DNA of 64,000 nucleotides from Paenirhizobium cremeum. Its GTDB lineage: Bacteria > Pseudomonadota > Alphaproteobacteria > Rhizobiales > Rhizobiaceae. Position numbers and translations under genes: made by a program. How positions within the stretch are numbered: position 1 is the first letter of the stretch; each line of letters begins with the position of its first letter. This document shows positions 9,619-19,154 of the stretch, in pieces. The DNA lies in NCBI RefSeq assembly GCF_022884085.1, contig NZ_JAGGCS010000011.1:120789-184788 (forward strand), read 5' to 3'. Under the pieces are notes generated by a model. That model was given only the letters and a program-made list of their open reading frames with translations. It ran no database searches and was not told the DNA's origin.

Positions 9619-10320
9619 ATGCAGCCTTATGACTATTGGCAGGAGTTTTATCCGGCCGGCAGTTTCGACCCCGCCGGCCCGCATGAAGCGAGCTTTCCGG
9701 CGACGCTTGGTGACGGACGTCAGTTGCTGCTGCCGATCAGGATGCTTGCCGGCGGGCAGCAGGCAATCGCCTCCCTGATTATCAATCAGGCGAGCTTTTC
9801 CGTCCTGCGCCTTCTGGCTACGGACATCGCCTCAAAGCTTCGTGCCTACCGGCCGGACGTGGTCGTCGGCCTGCCGACGCTCGGCCTGACACTTGCCGCT
9901 GCCGTCGCCGAGGCACTCGGCCACCCGCGCTATGTTCCGCTCGGAACCTCGCGCAAATTCTGGTATGACGAAAAACTCTCCGTGCCCCTGACCTCGATCA
10001 CCACGCCGCACCAGCAGAAACGGCTTTATGTCGATCCGCGCATGCTGCCTCTCATGACGGAGCGTCGGGTCGTGCTGATCGACGATGTGATGTCGAGCGG
10101 TGCGTCGATGGCAGCGGGTCTTTCCCTTCTGGCGACGGTCGGCGTCGAACCGGCGGCGGTCGGAGCGGCCATGCTGCAGACGGATCGCTGGCGGGCTGCC
10201 ATTGCCGGCGCCGGCACCCATTGGCCGGAGCGTGTGGTCGGCGCTTTCTCTACGCCGCTTCTTGTCCTTGGTCCCGAAGGTGGCTGGATCGCCGAACCCA
10301 TTCGCCTTTCGGAGCGTTGA
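9619..10320 (+). CDS. Phosphoribosyltransferase-family protein
   Basis: 233 residues from ATG 9619, with GGAAGG just upstream; an earlier in-frame start adds ten residues of low quality. The PRPP-binding loop VVLIDDVMSSGAS and the preceding hydrophobic strand VVVGLPTLG identify a type-I phosphoribosyltransferase fold. The base or amide substrate cannot be told from sequence. It stands between ribE and a PfkB kinase with about 100 bp before the kinase start. It might be a purine salvage enzyme or a regulatory PRT. Confidence 0.8.
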   Translation: MQPYDYWQEFYPAGSFDPAGPHEASFPATLGDGRQLLLPIRMLAGGQQAIASLIINQASFSVLRLLATDIASKLRAYRPDVVVGLPTLGLTLAAAVAEALGHPRYVPLGTSRKFWYDEKLSVPLTSITTPHQQKRLYVDPRMLPLMTERRVVLIDDVMSSGASMAAGLSLLATVGVEPAAVGAAMLQTDRWRAAIAGAGTHWPERVVGAFSTPLLVLGPEGGWIAEPIRLSER

Positions 10321-10416
10321 ACGGGGGTAATCGCACAGTTATACCGGACGGTGGGCAATTCTGTCATCGCCATCTGATTTTCTTTGATCTGTCATAGTGG
10401 AACGGTAGCTTCGGGC

Positions 10417-11340
10417 ATGTCGAAAATTCTCTCCATCGCACTCAACCCCGCTATCGATATTTCCAGTGACGCCGACGAGGTGCGCCATACGCACAAGACC
10501 CGTACCCACAATCAGCGCCAGCATGCCGGCGGCGGCGGTATCAATGTCGCCCGGGTTATCGTCGAACTCGGCGGCCATTGCGAACTGCTTTATCTTTCCG
10601 GCGGGGCGACCGGAGAATTGCTGGAAACCATGCTCCGGCCGCTCGGCATCCGGCAGCATGTAATGAAAATCCATGATCCGGTGCGGGTCGCCTATAACGT
10701 GCATGAGCTTTCGACAAATCTCGAATACCGTTTCGTGCCGGAGGGGCCGCTGGTCAGCGATGCTGAACTCGCTTCCGTTTTCGATATCCTGGAAAAGTGC
10801 GACGCGGATTATGTGGTGGCCAGCGGCAGTCTGCCGCGAGGCGTTCCGGCCGACACCTATCTTCGCATGGCTGAAATTGCTGCCCGACGAAACCAGCGCT
10901 TCGTGCTGGACACGTCCGGCGAGGCATTGCGCGAGACACTGGCAAGCTGCCATGTGTTCCTGGTGAAGCCGAGCCTTGGGGAACTGGAAGGCCTTGTCGG
11001 ACGCAAGCTCGATCACGAAAGCGTCGGCCCGGCCGCCCAGGAAGTCATTCGCCGTGGCGCGGCGCAGTATATCGCCGTCACGCTCGGCGCTGACGGGGCG
11101 GTTCTGGTCGGTGCCGACAGCATCACGCGGGTTCCAGCCATCAAGGTGGCTGTTCAGTCGGCGGTCGGCGCTGGCGACAGTTTCGTCGCAGGCATGACAT
11201 GGTCGCTTGCCGAGGGAAAGGATATCGTCGAAGCTTTCCGTCTCGGCATGGCCGCCGGCGCCGCTGCGGTCATGACCTCCGGCACGGAGCTTTGCCGCCG
11301 CAGGGACATTCTGGACCTTTATGTGGCCAACAGGGGCTGA
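10417..11340 (+). CDS. PfkB-family sugar-phosphate kinase (1-phosphofructokinase/6-phosphofructokinase II type)
   Basis: 307 residues from ATG 10417; the longer TTG start lacks a ribosome site. The N-terminal signature is QHAGGGGINVARVIVELGG, and the C-terminal PfkB signature GAGDSFVAGM holds the catalytic aspartate. The start MSKILSIALNPAID is typical of the 1-PfkB/PfkB group, which phosphorylates fructose-6-P, fructose-1-P or tagatose-6-P. With PEP synthase convergent next door, a role in central carbon metabolism fits, but the exact substrate is not determined. Confidence 0.87.
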   Translation: MSKILSIALNPAIDISSDADEVRHTHKTRTHNQRQHAGGGGINVARVIVELGGHCELLYLSGGATGELLETMLRPLGIRQHVMKIHDPVRVAYNVHELSTNLEYRFVPEGPLVSDAELASVFDILEKCDADYVVASGSLPRGVPADTYLRMAEIAARRNQRFVLDTSGEALRETLASCHVFLVKPSLGELEGLVGRKLDHESVGPAAQEVIRRGAAQYIAVTLGADGAVLVGADSITRVPAIKVAVQSAVGAGDSFVAGMTWSLAEGKDIVEAFRLGMAAGAAAVMTSGTELCRRRDILDLYVANRG

Positions 11341-11466
11341 TGTCACCCGTGATGGATCGCGAACATCGTCCCTCGGGTAGCTGACAGGATGAAGAACCTC
11401 TGCGCGCCGTCATGCACGGACCTCTCCCGAAAATCTGCAAGCGATCGATTTCTTTGATGTAAGAAG

Positions 11467-11489
11467 ATCCTCGGCACGCGGCCGAGGAT
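11467..11489 (-). terminator. Probable terminator of ppsA
   Basis: A perfect 9-bp stem, ATCCTCGGC / GCCGAGGAT, with loop ACGCG lies 28-50 bases after the ppsA stop. The minus-strand tail is only moderately T-rich (CTTCTTAC), so efficiency is uncertain. Confidence 0.5.
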
Positions 11490-11517
11490 GGCGTCGGGAT
11501 AGAACGGTGCGCCTCGC

Positions 11518-13911
11518 TTAGCGACGTCCGAGTGCTGCTTCCGTTTCCGCGACCTTGCGTTTGACCTCCATGAAACTGTCGGGGCTGACAGACATGGAGT
11601 CGATCCCGCATTTTACCAGGAACTCGGCAAATTCCGGATGATCGCTCGGCGCCTGGCCGCAAAGGCCGATCTTGGCTCCGGCCTTGCTGGCTTCCGCAAT
11701 CACTTTTTCGATCATCCACTTCACTGCTTCATCCTGTTCGTCGAAGAGGTCGGCAAGTTCGCCGGAGTCGCGGTCAACGCCAAGGGTCAGTTGGGTGAGG
11801 TCGTTCGAGCCGATCGAAAAGCCGTCGAAGCGGTCGGCAAACTTGGCGGCCAGGATGACGTTCGAGGGGATCTCGCACATCACGTAGACCTGCAGGCCGT
11901 TTTCTCCCCGCTTCAGACCGTTGTCCGCCATGACGGCCAATACCTTGTCGGCTTCTCCGACAGACCGGCAGAAGGGGATCATGACGACGACGTTCGTGAA
12001 GCCCATCTCATCGCGCAGCCGTTTGATCGCCTTGCATTCCAGCGCGAAGCCTTCCCGGTAGCGTGGCGAATAATAGCGTGAAGCGCCGCGGAAGCCGATC
12101 ATCGGATTTTCCTCGGCTGGCTCGAATTCCGCGCCTCCCATAAGGCCGGCATATTCATTGGTCTTGAAGTCGCTCATGCGAACGATCACCGGCTTCGGAT
12201 GGACAGCCGCGGCAAGGCGGGCGAGGCCGCGGGCGAGCTTGTCGACGAAATAGTCGGTCTTGTCGTCGTAGCCCGCCGTCAGGACGGAGATCTCGGCTTT
12301 CGCTGCCTCATCCTTCAACAGATCGAAGTGGACGAGCGCCATCGGATGGACGCGGATTGCGTTGGAGACGACGAATTCCATGCGGGCAAGGCCGATACCA
12401 TCGGCGGGCATGCGCCACCAGCGAAAGGCTGAACCGGGATTGGCGAGATTGAGCATGACTTGGGTACGGGTGGCGGGAAGGTCACTGACGTCGAGCTCAT
12501 CCACCGTATAATCCGCTATGCCCTCGTAGACGAAACCTTCGTCGCCCTCGGCGCAGGAGATCGTGACCTCCTGGCCGGTATGCAGAAGCTCCGTGGCATT
12601 GCCGGTGCCGACCACGGCCGGCAATCCAAGCTCGCGGCTGACGATTGCCGCATGCGAGGTCCGCCCGCCATGATCCGTCACGATTGCCGCCGCCCGCTTC
12701 ATGATCGGCACCCAGTCCGGGTCGGTTGTCTGGGTGACGAGGATGGAGCCGTCGACGAACTGGTCGATGTCCCTGACGCTTTCTATGAGGCAGACCTGTC
12801 CGCTTGCCACCGCATCGCCGATCGACAGGCCCTTCGCAAGCACCTTGCCCTTGTTGTTGATCGTGTAGGACTTGAAGACACCCGCGCCGCGACGCGCCTG
12901 AACGGTTTCCGGGCGGGCCTGGACGATGAACATTTCGCCGGTCTTGCCGTCGCGCGCCCATTCCATATCCATCGGGCAACCGTAGTGGGTCTCGATGATT
13001 GCGGCCCAGCGGGCGAGATCGAGGATTTCCGGATCGCTCAGCACATAGGCTGCGCGCTCCGCCTTTGATGTCGGGACGTTGCGCGTCGGTTTCTCTCCGG
13101 TCGCGTAGATCATCTTGATCGCCTTGGCGCCCTTCTTCTTCTCGATCAGCGGCTTCAGCACGGGATCGGCAAGGAGTGGCTTGAACACCTGATATTCGTC
13201 CGGGTCGACGGCGCCCTGCACGACGTTTTCACCAAGCCCCCAAGCGGCGTTGATCAGCACCACCTTGTCGAAGCCGGTTTCGGTGTCGATCGAAAACATC
13301 ACGCCCGAGCCGCCGATATCGGAGCGCACCATGCGCTGCACGCCGACGGAGAGCGCGACCTTCATGTGGTCGAAACCCTTTGCCTTGCGGTAGCTGATGG
13401 CGCGGTCGGTAAAAAGCGAAGCGTAGCAACGGCGGCATGCGTCGATCAGGGCGGTTTCCCCCTTGATGTTCAGGAAGGTCTCCTGCTGGCCGGCAAAGCT
13501 CGCATCCGGCAGGTCTTCCGCCGTGGCGCTCGAGCGGACGGCAACCTCGACATCATCGACACCGGCGCGCCTGGAAAGCTCGCGATAGGCGGACCGGATT
13601 GCTGCCTCCGTCTCAGTCGGCCAATCGCCTTTCAGGAAGATGTTGCGGATCGCCTGGCCGGTTTCGGCGAGAGTTGCCTTGCCTGTCTCCCATTCGACGA
13701 GCATTGCGGTCATCCGGTCTCTGAGCCGATTGGCTTCTACATAGTTCCAATAGGCATCGGCAGTGGTGGCGAAGCCGGGCGGTACCCGGATGCCCTTTGC
13801 CGCCAGTATCTGCACCATTTCGCCGAGCGAGGCGTTTTTGCCGCCAACGCGGGCGACATCCCCGCGAACGAGATTTTCGAACCATGCGATGGATTGCAAG
13901 TCTGCGGACAT
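11518..13911 (-). CDS. ppsA: Phosphoenolpyruvate synthase
   Basis: 797 residues from ATG 13911 (GGGAGG just before it), the usual length. It makes PEP from pyruvate with ATP, yielding AMP and phosphate, during growth on pyruvate or lactate. The N-terminal ATP-grasp/pyruvate phosphate dikinase domain starts with GGKNASLGEM. The swivelling phosphohistidine domain has DHGGRTSHAAIVSREL. The C-terminal PEP-binding barrel has MCEIPSNV, IGSNDLTQLTLGVDRDS and the catalytic cysteine in LCGQAPSD. It is divergent from exbB. No PEPS regulatory protein (DUF299) gene is nearby. Confidence 0.96.
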   Translation of the reverse strand: MSADLQSIAWFENLVRGDVARVGGKNASLGEMVQILAAKGIRVPPGFATTADAYWNYVEANRLRDRMTAMLVEWETGKATLAETGQAIRNIFLKGDWPTETEAAIRSAYRELSRRAGVDDVEVAVRSSATAEDLPDASFAGQQETFLNIKGETALIDACRRCYASLFTDRAISYRKAKGFDHMKVALSVGVQRMVRSDIGGSGVMFSIDTETGFDKVVLINAAWGLGENVVQGAVDPDEYQVFKPLLADPVLKPLIEKKKGAKAIKMIYATGEKPTRNVPTSKAERAAYVLSDPEILDLARWAAIIETHYGCPMDMEWARDGKTGEMFIVQARPETVQARRGAGVFKSYTINNKGKVLAKGLSIGDAVASGQVCLIESVRDIDQFVDGSILVTQTTDPDWVPIMKRAAAIVTDHGGRTSHAAIVSRELGLPAVVGTGNATELLHTGQEVTISCAEGDEGFVYEGIADYTVDELDVSDLPATRTQVMLNLANPGSAFRWWRMPADGIGLARMEFVVSNAIRVHPMALVHFDLLKDEAAKAEISVLTAGYDDKTDYFVDKLARGLARLAAAVHPKPVIVRMSDFKTNEYAGLMGGAEFEPAEENPMIGFRGASRYYSPRYREGFALECKAIKRLRDEMGFTNVVVMIPFCRSVGEADKVLAVMADNGLKRGENGLQVYVMCEIPSNVILAAKFADRFDGFSIGSNDLTQLTLGVDRDSGELADLFDEQDEAVKWMIEKVIAEASKAGAKIGLCGQAPSDHPEFAEFLVKCGIDSMSVSPDSFMEVKRKVAETEAALGRR

Positions 13912-14136
13912 GAGGGCCTCCCGTGGCGCGATAGGTTCCTGGATTGCCAGAAACGCTCTGGATGTTGTGCAGCATAACCACCCATGAGGTCGCCGCTTTG
14001 ACAACGATCAAACCAGCGCCGAACGTCCATGCGGCGAACGTCGATCCGAGACGCAGGACCGAGAGCCCCTTTTTGCTCCCATGCAGCTTTCTTGTATCTT
14101 TTTGTCCTGTTTTTGATGTCCGATCCGGTTTATTAC

Positions 14137-14165
14137 TTGTCAAAAGAAGTCAAGTTTACTATCGA
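14137..14165 (+). promoter_or_regulatory. Candidate sigma-70 promoter of exbB-exbD-tonB
   Basis: TTGTCA (14137-14142) and TATCGA (14160-14165) with a 17-base spacer lie about 80 bases before the exbB start, in the 332-base ppsA/exbB divergent gap. No convincing Irr or RirA operator was found beside it. The rest of the gap shows no coding content. Confidence 0.4.
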
Positions 14166-14243
14166 AGACGAAGTCGCAGCCCACCGATCCCAAGCGGGCC
14201 GGGTTGCTTTGTCCTGTTCAGTCATTGCCAAAAGGAGCTCCCA

Positions 14244-15383
14244 GTGTTTCCTCGTCATTCGGGACCTTCCACCGCGGCCGCGTTTGCAGCCAGTCTGATG
14301 ATCTTTGCCGCCCAGCCGGTCATTGCCCAGGAGGCGACATCCGTCACCGCCCCGGAGGCTCCTGCTGCAATGCAGGCGGCCCCAGCGCCAGTGGCACCAG
14401 CGGCAGGCGGCGGCGCAGCTACTTCGGCGCCGGAAGCTCCGGTAGCGCAGCCGACCGTCCCGCCAGTCGCTTCGGACAACCAGGCCGCACCCGCACTCGC
14501 TCAGCCTGAAATGCCTACGGCGGCGCAACAGCCTGTAACTCCGCAGCCCGCCGCACAGCAGGTTTCTCCTGTTACGGCCGAGGCCGTAGCGCCCCAGGCG
14601 GAGGCGGTCGATCCGGCGACGGCTGAAAATCTTTTGCCCGACCTCTCCGCTCCACGCGAAGACCTGCCCCACAACCTGTCGCCTTTCGGCATGTTTATGG
14701 CCGCAGACTGGGTGGTCAAGTCGGTGATGATCGCGCTGGCGCTTGCTTCGCTGGTCACCTGGACGGTCTGGCTGGTGAAGACGCTGCAGCTTACCGGCGC
14801 GCGCATGCGAGCGAAGACCGGGCTCAAGGCGGTTTCAAAGGCCGCGACGCTCGGACAGGCCCTGTCGCATGTCGAGCGACGCGGCGGGGTCGTCGCCGGC
14901 ATGGTGCGCGCAGCCGATCATGAAGTTCGCCTCTCCGATGCCGCGATCGATTATGCGGGCGGCGAAGGTGTGAAGGAGCGCGTCGCATCCGCACTGGCGC
15001 GGATCGAGGTCGGTGCGGGCCGCAACATGGCCAAGGGCACCGGCGCGCTTGCCACCATCGGTTCGGTCGCGCCTTTCGTCGGTCTGTTCGGCACGGTATG
15101 GGGCATCATGAATTCCTTCATCGGCATTTCCCAGTCGAACACGACCAACCTTGCCGTCGTCGCACCCGGTATCGCCGAAGCACTTCTGGCAACCGCAATC
15201 GGCCTCGTTGCAGCTATCCCGGCAGTGGTCATCTACAACATCTTTGCCCGCTCCGTGACGGCGTATCGCCAGCTTCTGGCCGATGCCGCGGCGGGGATCG
15301 AACGGCTGGTCAGCCGCGACCTCGACTTCCGCAAGGTGCCGCATGACGGCCATCATGCCAGCGTGAAGTTTGCTGCGGAGTAA
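14244..15383 (+). CDS. exbB: TonB-system proton channel subunit ExbB
   Basis: 379 residues from GTG 14244, chosen for the AAAGGAG 7 bases upstream and because it gives a clean signal peptide ([18 protein letters not shown]). After the signal comes an unusually long Ala/Pro/Gln-rich periplasmic stretch (about residues 29-130), seen in rhizobial ExbB proteins. The MotA/TolQ/ExbB core follows: TM1 ([19 protein letters not shown]), then TM2 and TM3 around [20 protein letters not shown] and [19 protein letters not shown]. With ExbD it forms the proton-driven motor that energises TonB for siderophore, heme or vitamin uptake. First gene of exbB-exbD-tonB. Confidence 0.93.
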   Translation: MFPRHSGPSTAAAFAASLMIFAAQPVIAQEATSVTAPEAPAAMQAAPAPVAPAAGGGAATSAPEAPVAQPTVPPVASDNQAAPALAQPEMPTAAQQPVTPQPAAQQVSPVTAEAVAPQAEAVDPATAENLLPDLSAPREDLPHNLSPFGMFMAADWVVKSVMIALALASLVTWTVWLVKTLQLTGARMRAKTGLKAVSKAATLGQALSHVERRGGVVAGMVRAADHEVRLSDAAIDYAGGEGVKERVASALARIEVGAGRNMAKGTGALATIGSVAPFVGLFGTVWGIMNSFIGISQSNTTNLAVVAPGIAEALLATAIGLVAAIPAVVIYNIFARSVTAYRQLLADAAAGIERLVSRDLDFRKVPHDGHHASVKFAAE

Positions 15384-15388
15384 CGGCA

Positions 15389-15865
15389 ATGGCAGGCGGT
15401 ATCCGCGAGAACCATTCGGGTGACGAACTCCAGGAAAACCACGAGATCAACGTCACGCCCTTCATCGACGTCATGCTCGTGCTGCTGATCATCTTCATGG
15501 TGGCGGCGCCGCTCGCAACGGTCGATGTCAGCGTCGATCTACCTGCCTCCACCGCCAAGCCGGCGGAGCGTCCCGATGAGCCGGTTTATGTGACGCTCAA
15601 GGAAGACATGTCGCTGGCGCTCGGTAACGAGACCGTGGCGCGCGAGGCACTGGGCATTAATCTGGACCGCCTGACCTCCGGCAACAAGGATGCGCGCATC
15701 TTCTTGCGTGCAGACAAGGCTGTCGACTACGGTGCGTTCATGGAGGTGATGAATCTCCTGCGTGATGCCGGCTACCTGAAGATCGCCCTGGTGGGCCTGG
15801 AAACGCTGCCTGCCGCGCCAGCGCCCGGCGCATCATCTGCTACTGCCGAAGGCCAGACCCCATGA
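15389..15865 (+). CDS. exbD: TonB-system subunit ExbD
   Basis: 158 residues with a single N-terminal membrane helix, EINVTPFIDVMLVLLIIFMV. The aspartate in FIDVM is the essential proton-carrying residue of the ExbD/TolR family. The rest is the periplasmic domain, ending in an Ala/Pro-rich tail. It starts 5 bases after exbB with GGAG in the spacer and overlaps tonB by 4 bases (ATGA), so the three genes are translationally coupled. Confidence 0.95.
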   Translation: MAGGIRENHSGDELQENHEINVTPFIDVMLVLLIIFMVAAPLATVDVSVDLPASTAKPAERPDEPVYVTLKEDMSLALGNETVAREALGINLDRLTSGNKDARIFLRADKAVDYGAFMEVMNLLRDAGYLKIALVGLETLPAAPAPGASSATAEGQTP

Positions 15866-16806
15866 GCGGCCCCGGCGGATATCGATCCCGGTTCGCCGCC
15901 GGCGAACTGCTGCTGTGGACTTCCGCCGCCGTACTGGTGGCTGGCGCCCATGCGGGCGCCGTTGCGCTGATGATGCGGTCGGCGGCGGAACCTCTGGGCG
16001 ATCCCGCGCCGCCGGCTGCGATCATGATCGAAATGGCGCCGGAGCCGGAAGCTGCCAATACCGAGGAAGAACAGATTGTTCCCGATGAGGTGAATGCGGA
16101 GGAAGTTCAATCCGCATCGATCACCCCGCCACCGGAACCGATCGTCGAACCGCCGCCGGAACCCGAACCTCAGCCGTTGCCCGAACCGGTTAACGAGGTG
16201 GTCGAGGAACTCCCGCCGCCGGAACCTGAGCCGCTGCCAGAGCCCGTCACTGAACCGCCGCCGGAACCTGTCGAGCAAATCGATCCTGTCGAACAGTTGG
16301 TAATGGCCCAGCTCGAGAATGTCGCTGTGCCGATCCCGCTTGTTCGGCCGCCCCTGCCGCAGAACGCTGAGGAAGCGCCAAAAAAGAGACCTGAAAAAAA
16401 GGTCGAAAAGAAAAAGCAGGCACCGGAATTACCGGCTTCGAAGGCAGCACGCCAAGCGAGCATTGACGCGACTCAATCCAATCGTACCGCTGCCCAGCAG
16501 ACGAGCAGCGGTGGAAACAGCAGTATGTCGCCGGCCAAATGGCAGTCACGTCTGATGTCCCATCTGGAGCGCCGCAAACGTTATCCCTCGGAGGCGCGCG
16601 ACAACCGCGAAGAGGGAACGGCTTACGTACGGTTCCGGATCGACGATTCCGGTAATGTGTTATCCGTCGCATTGTCGCGATCTTCGGGATATCCGCGACT
16701 CGACCAGGAGGTGGTTGAGATGGTTCGTCGTGCGTCTCCGGTGCCCGCCCCACCGCCGGGTGTCAACAAGACCATTACCGCTCCCGTGCGCTTCAATATT
16801 CGCTAG
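15862..16806 (+). CDS. tonB: TonB energy transducer
   Basis: 314 residues. An N-terminal signal-anchor helix (LLLWTSAAVLVAGAHAGAVAL) is followed by a long Glu/Pro-rich periplasm-spanning stretch (about residues 60-165, many PPPEPEP units), a Lys-rich segment (about 178-192) and the globular TonB C-terminal domain (about 225-314). That domain contains LERRKRYPSEA, GTAYVRFRIDDSGNV and SSGYPRLDQEVVEMVRRASPVPAPP, the canonical family pattern. It contacts TonB boxes of outer-membrane receptors. No receptor gene is adjacent, so it probably serves several. Confidence 0.95.
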   Translation: MSGPGGYRSRFAAGELLLWTSAAVLVAGAHAGAVALMMRSAAEPLGDPAPPAAIMIEMAPEPEAANTEEEQIVPDEVNAEEVQSASITPPPEPIVEPPPEPEPQPLPEPVNEVVEELPPPEPEPLPEPVTEPPPEPVEQIDPVEQLVMAQLENVAVPIPLVRPPLPQNAEEAPKKRPEKKVEKKKQAPELPASKAARQASIDATQSNRTAAQQTSSGGNSSMSPAKWQSRLMSHLERRKRYPSEARDNREEGTAYVRFRIDDSGNVLSVALSRSSGYPRLDQEVVEMVRRASPVPAPPPGVNKTITAPVRFNIR

Positions 16807-16877
16807 GCCTACAACACCCTCTTGCCATGTTGCGCTGCGTCGTACAGGCTAGCTGTCGATGAAGGCAGAGGGATTTC

Positions 16878-17336
16878 ATGGAATTGCTGCAGGCCTATGA
16901 GGCGGAATATGCGTTGATCGAGTCCTGGCTCGATATGGTTCTGCCTCAGGCCTGTGCCGATGCCGGTCTCGAGGTGATGGCGGCACAACCGCCCGAGCAT
17001 GTGAGCGTCATCGCCCGCGACGAGCGCTGGCTCAGGGTGTCCCAGGAGGATTGCATCGATGCATTCCTCAACGTCTATGCCAATACCACCCGTTGCAATG
17101 TCGTGATTATCGCCGATCCGTCGACGCCTGCCGACTTCCTCGCCGAAAAGGTTCGTGCAACGACTGTCGGCGCCCGGCAGATCGGCTGGACATTTCTGAC
17201 AGTGGACGACCTCCGCCTTGTCTGTTTCTTCGAGGACATGGACCTCACGGCGTCATCCGGCCGCAATTCGGGCTGGGTGGCACGCGATCTCGCCCGCATG
17301 CTGCGCTGGCTGCTGTCGCGGGGCACTGCGTTCTAA
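16878..17336 (+). CDS. Uncharacterised 152-residue protein
   Basis: A soluble protein without signal peptide or membrane helix; AGAGGG precedes the ATG. Not recognised with confidence. Its visible structure is a helical N-terminus, an alpha/beta core (CNVVIIADPSTPADFLAEKV, IGWTFLTVDDLRLVCFFEDMDL) and a basic amphipathic C-terminal helix (RDLARMLRWLLSRG). It follows tonB by 71 bp on the same strand without an obvious terminator, so read-through from the TonB operon is possible. Codon use matches neighbouring genes. Confidence 0.7.
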   Translation: MELLQAYEAEYALIESWLDMVLPQACADAGLEVMAAQPPEHVSVIARDERWLRVSQEDCIDAFLNVYANTTRCNVVIIADPSTPADFLAEKVRATTVGARQIGWTFLTVDDLRLVCFFEDMDLTASSGRNSGWVARDLARMLRWLLSRGTAF

Positions 17337-17435
17337 GGCCTTCCGCCGGGATAGCGCGGCCGGGAGGCCGGTGGCTTTTCCTTCGAATCAAAGACTGCCC
17401 CGGAGCCGGCCCTGAGTATTGCCGTGAGCGGCCGG

Positions 17436-18962
17436 TTACGCCTCTCCAGCGAGAAAGAGTAGCTTTTGCACCAGTTCGTGGGTCGGTGTCGTGGCGTCGA
17501 GCCGCGTCCATCCGATGTCGCCGATGTCCTTCGAAAGCTGGCGCTGGAGAATATCCGGCGTTGCATCCGACTGTCCCTGCGGGCGCGCGGCGATCCGCGC
17601 CATCAGGATAGCGGCATCCGCGTCCAGCCATATGCCGGTGAACGGTATCCCGGCCTGGCTCGCGACGGACTGGATAAGCCGGCGATCTTCCGCCCGGTCG
17701 AAGACGGCATCCACGACGACCGCGCCGTTACCGGCGAGAATCTCCGCGGCGTGCGTAGCAAGACCTTGATAGACCTTCTGCGAGACTTCGGGACGATAGG
17801 CGTCGAGCGGCAGGCGCTCGTGAGCGGCGACGCCGAACATCGCCTTGCGTAAGCGGTCGCTTTCCAGAAGACGTGCGCCGGGGGCGGCGCCCAGCCTCGG
17901 CGCGAGTGCATCGGCCAGCGTCGATTTTCCGGAGCCGCTAAGGCCGCCGATGGCAACCAGCCGGGGGGTGCGGGTTCGCAACAGTTCATCCGCGAAACCG
18001 AAGTAGCCACGGGCGTTTTTCGTAAGGCAACCGTCTGCATCGCCCGCCTCCTCGATCTGGGTTCCCGTGACATGGGCACGCACTGCCGCCCGCACCGCCA
18101 TAAAGAAGGGGAGCAGGGCATGACCCTCGTCATCCCCGGTGCGGTCGAGATAGCGGTTCATGACGATATTGGCGAAATCGGGAAAGCCACGATGCCAGAG
18201 ATCCATCAGAAGGAAAGCGAGATCGTAAAGCACGTCGACGGTGGCGATCTGGTCGTTGAAGTCGATGCAATCGAACATGCGCGGACCGGCGGGGCTCATG
18301 AAGAGGTTTCTCAGATGCAGGTCGCCGTGGCAGAGGCGCACCCTGCCATCCTGTTCGCGCCTGTCCATCAGGGGTGCATGGCCACGCCAGGCTTCACGGA
18401 AGGCACCGGCCAGGCGCTTCACGTCGCCTGGCGGGAAGACATGGCTGGTGGCAAAACCCGCCTCGTTGATGTCGAGCACGCCGGCCAGATTGGCGGAGCC
18501 GCTGCCGGCATGGATGACCGGCGCCGTGGCATGAAAGCCCGCGACCAGGCCGGCTGTTTCTTCCATGATCGCGGTCGTCAGCCTGCCTTCCTGTGCCATG
18601 CGGTCGAACAGGTCATGCTGGGCAAAGCGGGTCATCTCGACGAGGACATCAACCGGTTCGCCGTCGCCGTCGAAGACAAGGTGACCATCGGCCTCGCGCG
18701 TGATCCGCCGGATGCCGAGATAAAGGTCGGGTGTCGCCCGGCCGTTCAGCTCGACCTCGCGCCGGCAATAATGGAGCCGAAGATCGTAAGTGGAAAAGTC
18801 GGCATAGGGCAGTTTTACCGCCCGCTTCAGCTTGAAGGCGCGTCCGTCGATCAGGAAGACGATGGAGATGTGGGTTTCAATGACCTTGACTGCGCCGGAG
18901 AACCCGTAATTTACGGCTTTTCCGAGGAAATCGATAACTGCCGACTGATCGTGAATTTCCAT
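17436..18962 (-). CDS. Fused aminoglycoside-phosphotransferase-like / P-loop kinase protein
   Basis: 508 residues with two catalytic-looking halves. Residues 1-330 resemble APH/choline-kinase folds, with the Brenner motif LCHGDLHLRNLF (catalytic Asp) and the metal-binding FDCIDFND. Residues about 338-505 form a P-loop nucleoside/gluconate-kinase-like domain with Walker A GLSGSGKST and the LESDRLRKAMFG motif. Such fusions are widespread in proteobacteria and usually annotated as bifunctional APH/ATP-binding proteins; their substrate is unknown and drug resistance should not be inferred. The gene is convergent with the 152-residue gene upstream and transcribed alone. Confidence 0.85.
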   Translation of the reverse strand: MEIHDQSAVIDFLGKAVNYGFSGAVKVIETHISIVFLIDGRAFKLKRAVKLPYADFSTYDLRLHYCRREVELNGRATPDLYLGIRRITREADGHLVFDGDGEPVDVLVEMTRFAQHDLFDRMAQEGRLTTAIMEETAGLVAGFHATAPVIHAGSGSANLAGVLDINEAGFATSHVFPPGDVKRLAGAFREAWRGHAPLMDRREQDGRVRLCHGDLHLRNLFMSPAGPRMFDCIDFNDQIATVDVLYDLAFLLMDLWHRGFPDFANIVMNRYLDRTGDDEGHALLPFFMAVRAAVRAHVTGTQIEEAGDADGCLTKNARGYFGFADELLRTRTPRLVAIGGLSGSGKSTLADALAPRLGAAPGARLLESDRLRKAMFGVAAHERLPLDAYRPEVSQKVYQGLATHAAEILAGNGAVVVDAVFDRAEDRRLIQSVASQAGIPFTGIWLDADAAILMARIAARPQGQSDATPDILQRQLSKDIGDIGWTRLDATTPTHELVQKLLFLAGEA

Positions 18963-19080
18963 TCGCCCTCCGGGGAACCGTCAATTTCACCAGCGGCACC
19001 TTGTCCGATTCCGATCCGGAAGGCCAGCCTTCCGCACCCGACCTTGGTCGCAGACCGACTGCGGCAAATGGGTCGCCGCG

Positions 19081-19122
19081 GGGTAAAAGAAAGAGACCGC
19101 GCGATCGCTGTGGATCGCGCGG
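19081..19122 (-). terminator. Terminator of the amaA-amaB operon
   Basis: A perfect 10-bp stem, CCGCGCGATC / GATCGCGCGG (19097-19106 and 19113-19122), with a 6-base loop is followed on the minus strand by the pyrimidine-rich tail TCTCTTTCTTTT. It lies about 33 bases after the amaB stop. Confidence 0.8.
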
Positions 19123-19154
19123 CCTGAAAGGCGGGCCCGGGTCTGAACGCGGGA

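Noticed and set aside
16120..16300. Repeats in tonB (PPPEPEP units)
   Set aside because: These are the normal periplasm-spanning Pro/Glu repeats of TonB, not a mobile or CRISPR repeat.
17436..18962. Aminoglycoside resistance gene
   Set aside because: The APH-like fold is fused to a P-loop kinase and belongs to a widespread uncharacterised family; there is no sign of resistance-gene context or mobility.
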